Shown here: piece after piece, positions 63,310 through 64,000 of the stretch | How the letters are laid out: every line of letters starts with the position of its first letter | Numbering within the stretch: position 1 is the stretch's first letter | Source of the DNA: Leifsonia sp. Root112D2 | GTDB taxonomy: Bacteria > Actinomycetota > Actinomycetes > Actinomycetales > Microbacteriaceae | Direction: 5' to 3' | Length of the DNA stretch: 64,000 nt | Assembly (NCBI RefSeq): GCF_001424905.1 | Contig: NZ_LMCU01000001.1 | Location: 62,001-126,000 of the forward strand | Notes under the pieces: generated by a model | What the model was told of the DNA's origin: nothing | Seen by the model: the letters and a program-made list of their open reading frames with translations, nothing else | Databases searched by the model: none | Translations under genes and position numbers: made by a program

Positions 63310-64000
63310 TCAGGAGCGCAGAAACGCCTCGAGCACTCGTGCGGAGGCCTCCCCGTTGTGCACGGCCGCTATGAAAGCGGGTCCGGATGCCGCGACCGCC
63401 CGGTAGTCCTCGCGGTTCGCCAGTACATGCTCCAACACAGCTCGCAGCGTCGCGGGTGTGGCCTCGACGATCGGCACATCCACACCGTATTCACGCCTCA
63501 CATGGTCGCGCACCTGCTCGTGAACGTGCCCGATCACGAGTCTGCCGGCGGCCATGGCCTGCAGCGCAACTGTTGAATAGTTGCCGATGCGGAACTGCTC
63601 GAGAACGATGTCTGCCTGGCGGTAGACATCCGGCATCTGGGTCGCGGGAACACCCTGAATTCTGCGGTACTCGATCGCCCCACTTGCGGCCAGTTGCGTG
63701 GCCGCCGGTTCGATGAGGTCCGTTCCCTTGATGACCGGGTTGCTGGGCGCGTGGATGACCACGGGCGTCTCTCGTTCCAGCGCGGCATCATCGCTCTGCC
63801 ACAGCGCGGGTTCGACCACGTTCGGAAGCCAGCTCGCGTCCGGCCAGTCGAGAAGTTGTTCGGGAGTGGCAACGAATACCGGCGCATGTGATTCGACAAG
63901 CACCACCCGATTGGCCAACGCCTGTTTCTCAAGCACCGGAATCGCATCCCAGCTCTCGTCGCGGAACGGTGACCATTCATCGAGTTCTCGATGCCGACTC
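63310..64000 (-). CDS. GT-B type glycosyltransferase, 5' end beyond window
   Basis: This is the C-terminal part (about 230 residues) of a paralogue of the protein at 59115-60236. The frame stays open to the last base of the window (LDEWSPFRDESWDAI and so on), so the ATG-like codons inside are not starts. Shared features include SWLPNVVEPALW, VIHAPSNPVIKGTDLIEP, YRRIQGVPATQMPDVYRQADIVLEQFRIGNY (key part VYRQADIVLEQF) and ALQAMAAGRLVIGHV. The acceptor domain lies outside. It precedes the ABC transporter gene by 106 nt and likely shares its glycan. Confidence 0.85.
   Translation of the reverse strand, partial: SRHRELDEWSPFRDESWDAIPVLEKQALANRVVLVESHAPVFVATPEQLLDWPDASWLPNVVEPALWQSDDAALERETPVVIHAPSNPVIKGTDLIEPAATQLAASGAIEYRRIQGVPATQMPDVYRQADIVLEQFRIGNYSTVALQAMAAGRLVIGHVHEQVRDHVRREYGVDVPIVEATPATLRAVLEHVLANREDYRAVAASGPAFIAAVHNGEASARVLEAFLRS

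Overview
The window is a high-GC chromosomal segment of an actinobacterium, most likely a member of the Microbacteriaceae (Micrococcales). The reasons are the mtrA-mtrB-lpqB-comF-hpf-secA block, two WhiB regulators, a PdtaS-type histidine kinase, the DUF3499/Rv3259-like/DUF5719 block, frequent GTG starts, short ATGA/TGATG overlaps and apparently leaderless starts. The family assignment is an inference from synteny and protein character, not from a search.

Layout. 1-9.6 kb: end of aroA, rsgA, a bcp peroxiredoxin, whiB1 convergent with pdtaS, an orphan CpaE-like ATPase plus SAF-domain pair divergent from a small HTH protein, and several conserved hypotheticals. 9.7-24.3 kb: secA, hpf, comF, lpqB, mtrB and mtrA on the minus strand, then a plus-strand operon of a membrane protein, DUF4129, DUF4350, MoxR ATPase and DUF58. 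24.4-26.7 kb: an aquaporin and an MFS exporter sit between that operon and its usual partners. 27-32.7 kb: SpoIIM-like and RDD proteins, ahcY, manB, DUF3499 and an Rv3259-like protein. 32.7-43.6 kb: DUF5719, a giant membrane glycosyltransferase, whiB2, galE, an AbiEi-like/nuclease-like protein, manA and an acyl-CoA dehydrogenase. 43.8-64 kb: a surface-polysaccharide locus with two O-antigen ligase/polymerase-like proteins, a flippase, a GlfT2-like galactofuranosyltransferase, glf, a WecC-type dehydrogenase, wecB, two acyltransferases, several glycosyltransferases (two of them frameshifted) and an ABC exporter.

How it fits together. manB, manA and galE can supply mannose and galactose precursors. 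glf and the GlfT2-like enzyme would build galactofuranose chains. wecB plus the WecC-like enzyme could make UDP-ManNAcA. The membrane transferases, flippase, ABC exporter and ligases would assemble and export a glycopolymer. MtrAB/LpqB, WhiB1, WhiB2 and PdtaS are envelope, division and stress regulators.

The most unusual signal is a family of eight short palindromic elements between 25.2 and 43.8 kb. Each has 11-nt inverted ends (AAAACGACGGA / TCCGTCGTTTT) around a variable 55-56 nt core, so each element is almost always exactly 77 nt. They lie in intergenic DNA or at gene 3' ends. Two are translated as part of a glycosyltransferase tail. Two form a four-repeat array with exact 66-nt phasing. 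An inverted pair brackets the nuclease-like gene. A second notable signal is a pair of tandem glycosyltransferase genes sharing a 139/140-identical block, each broken at the same edge of that block. No tRNA, rRNA, CRISPR array or recognisable insertion sequence was seen.
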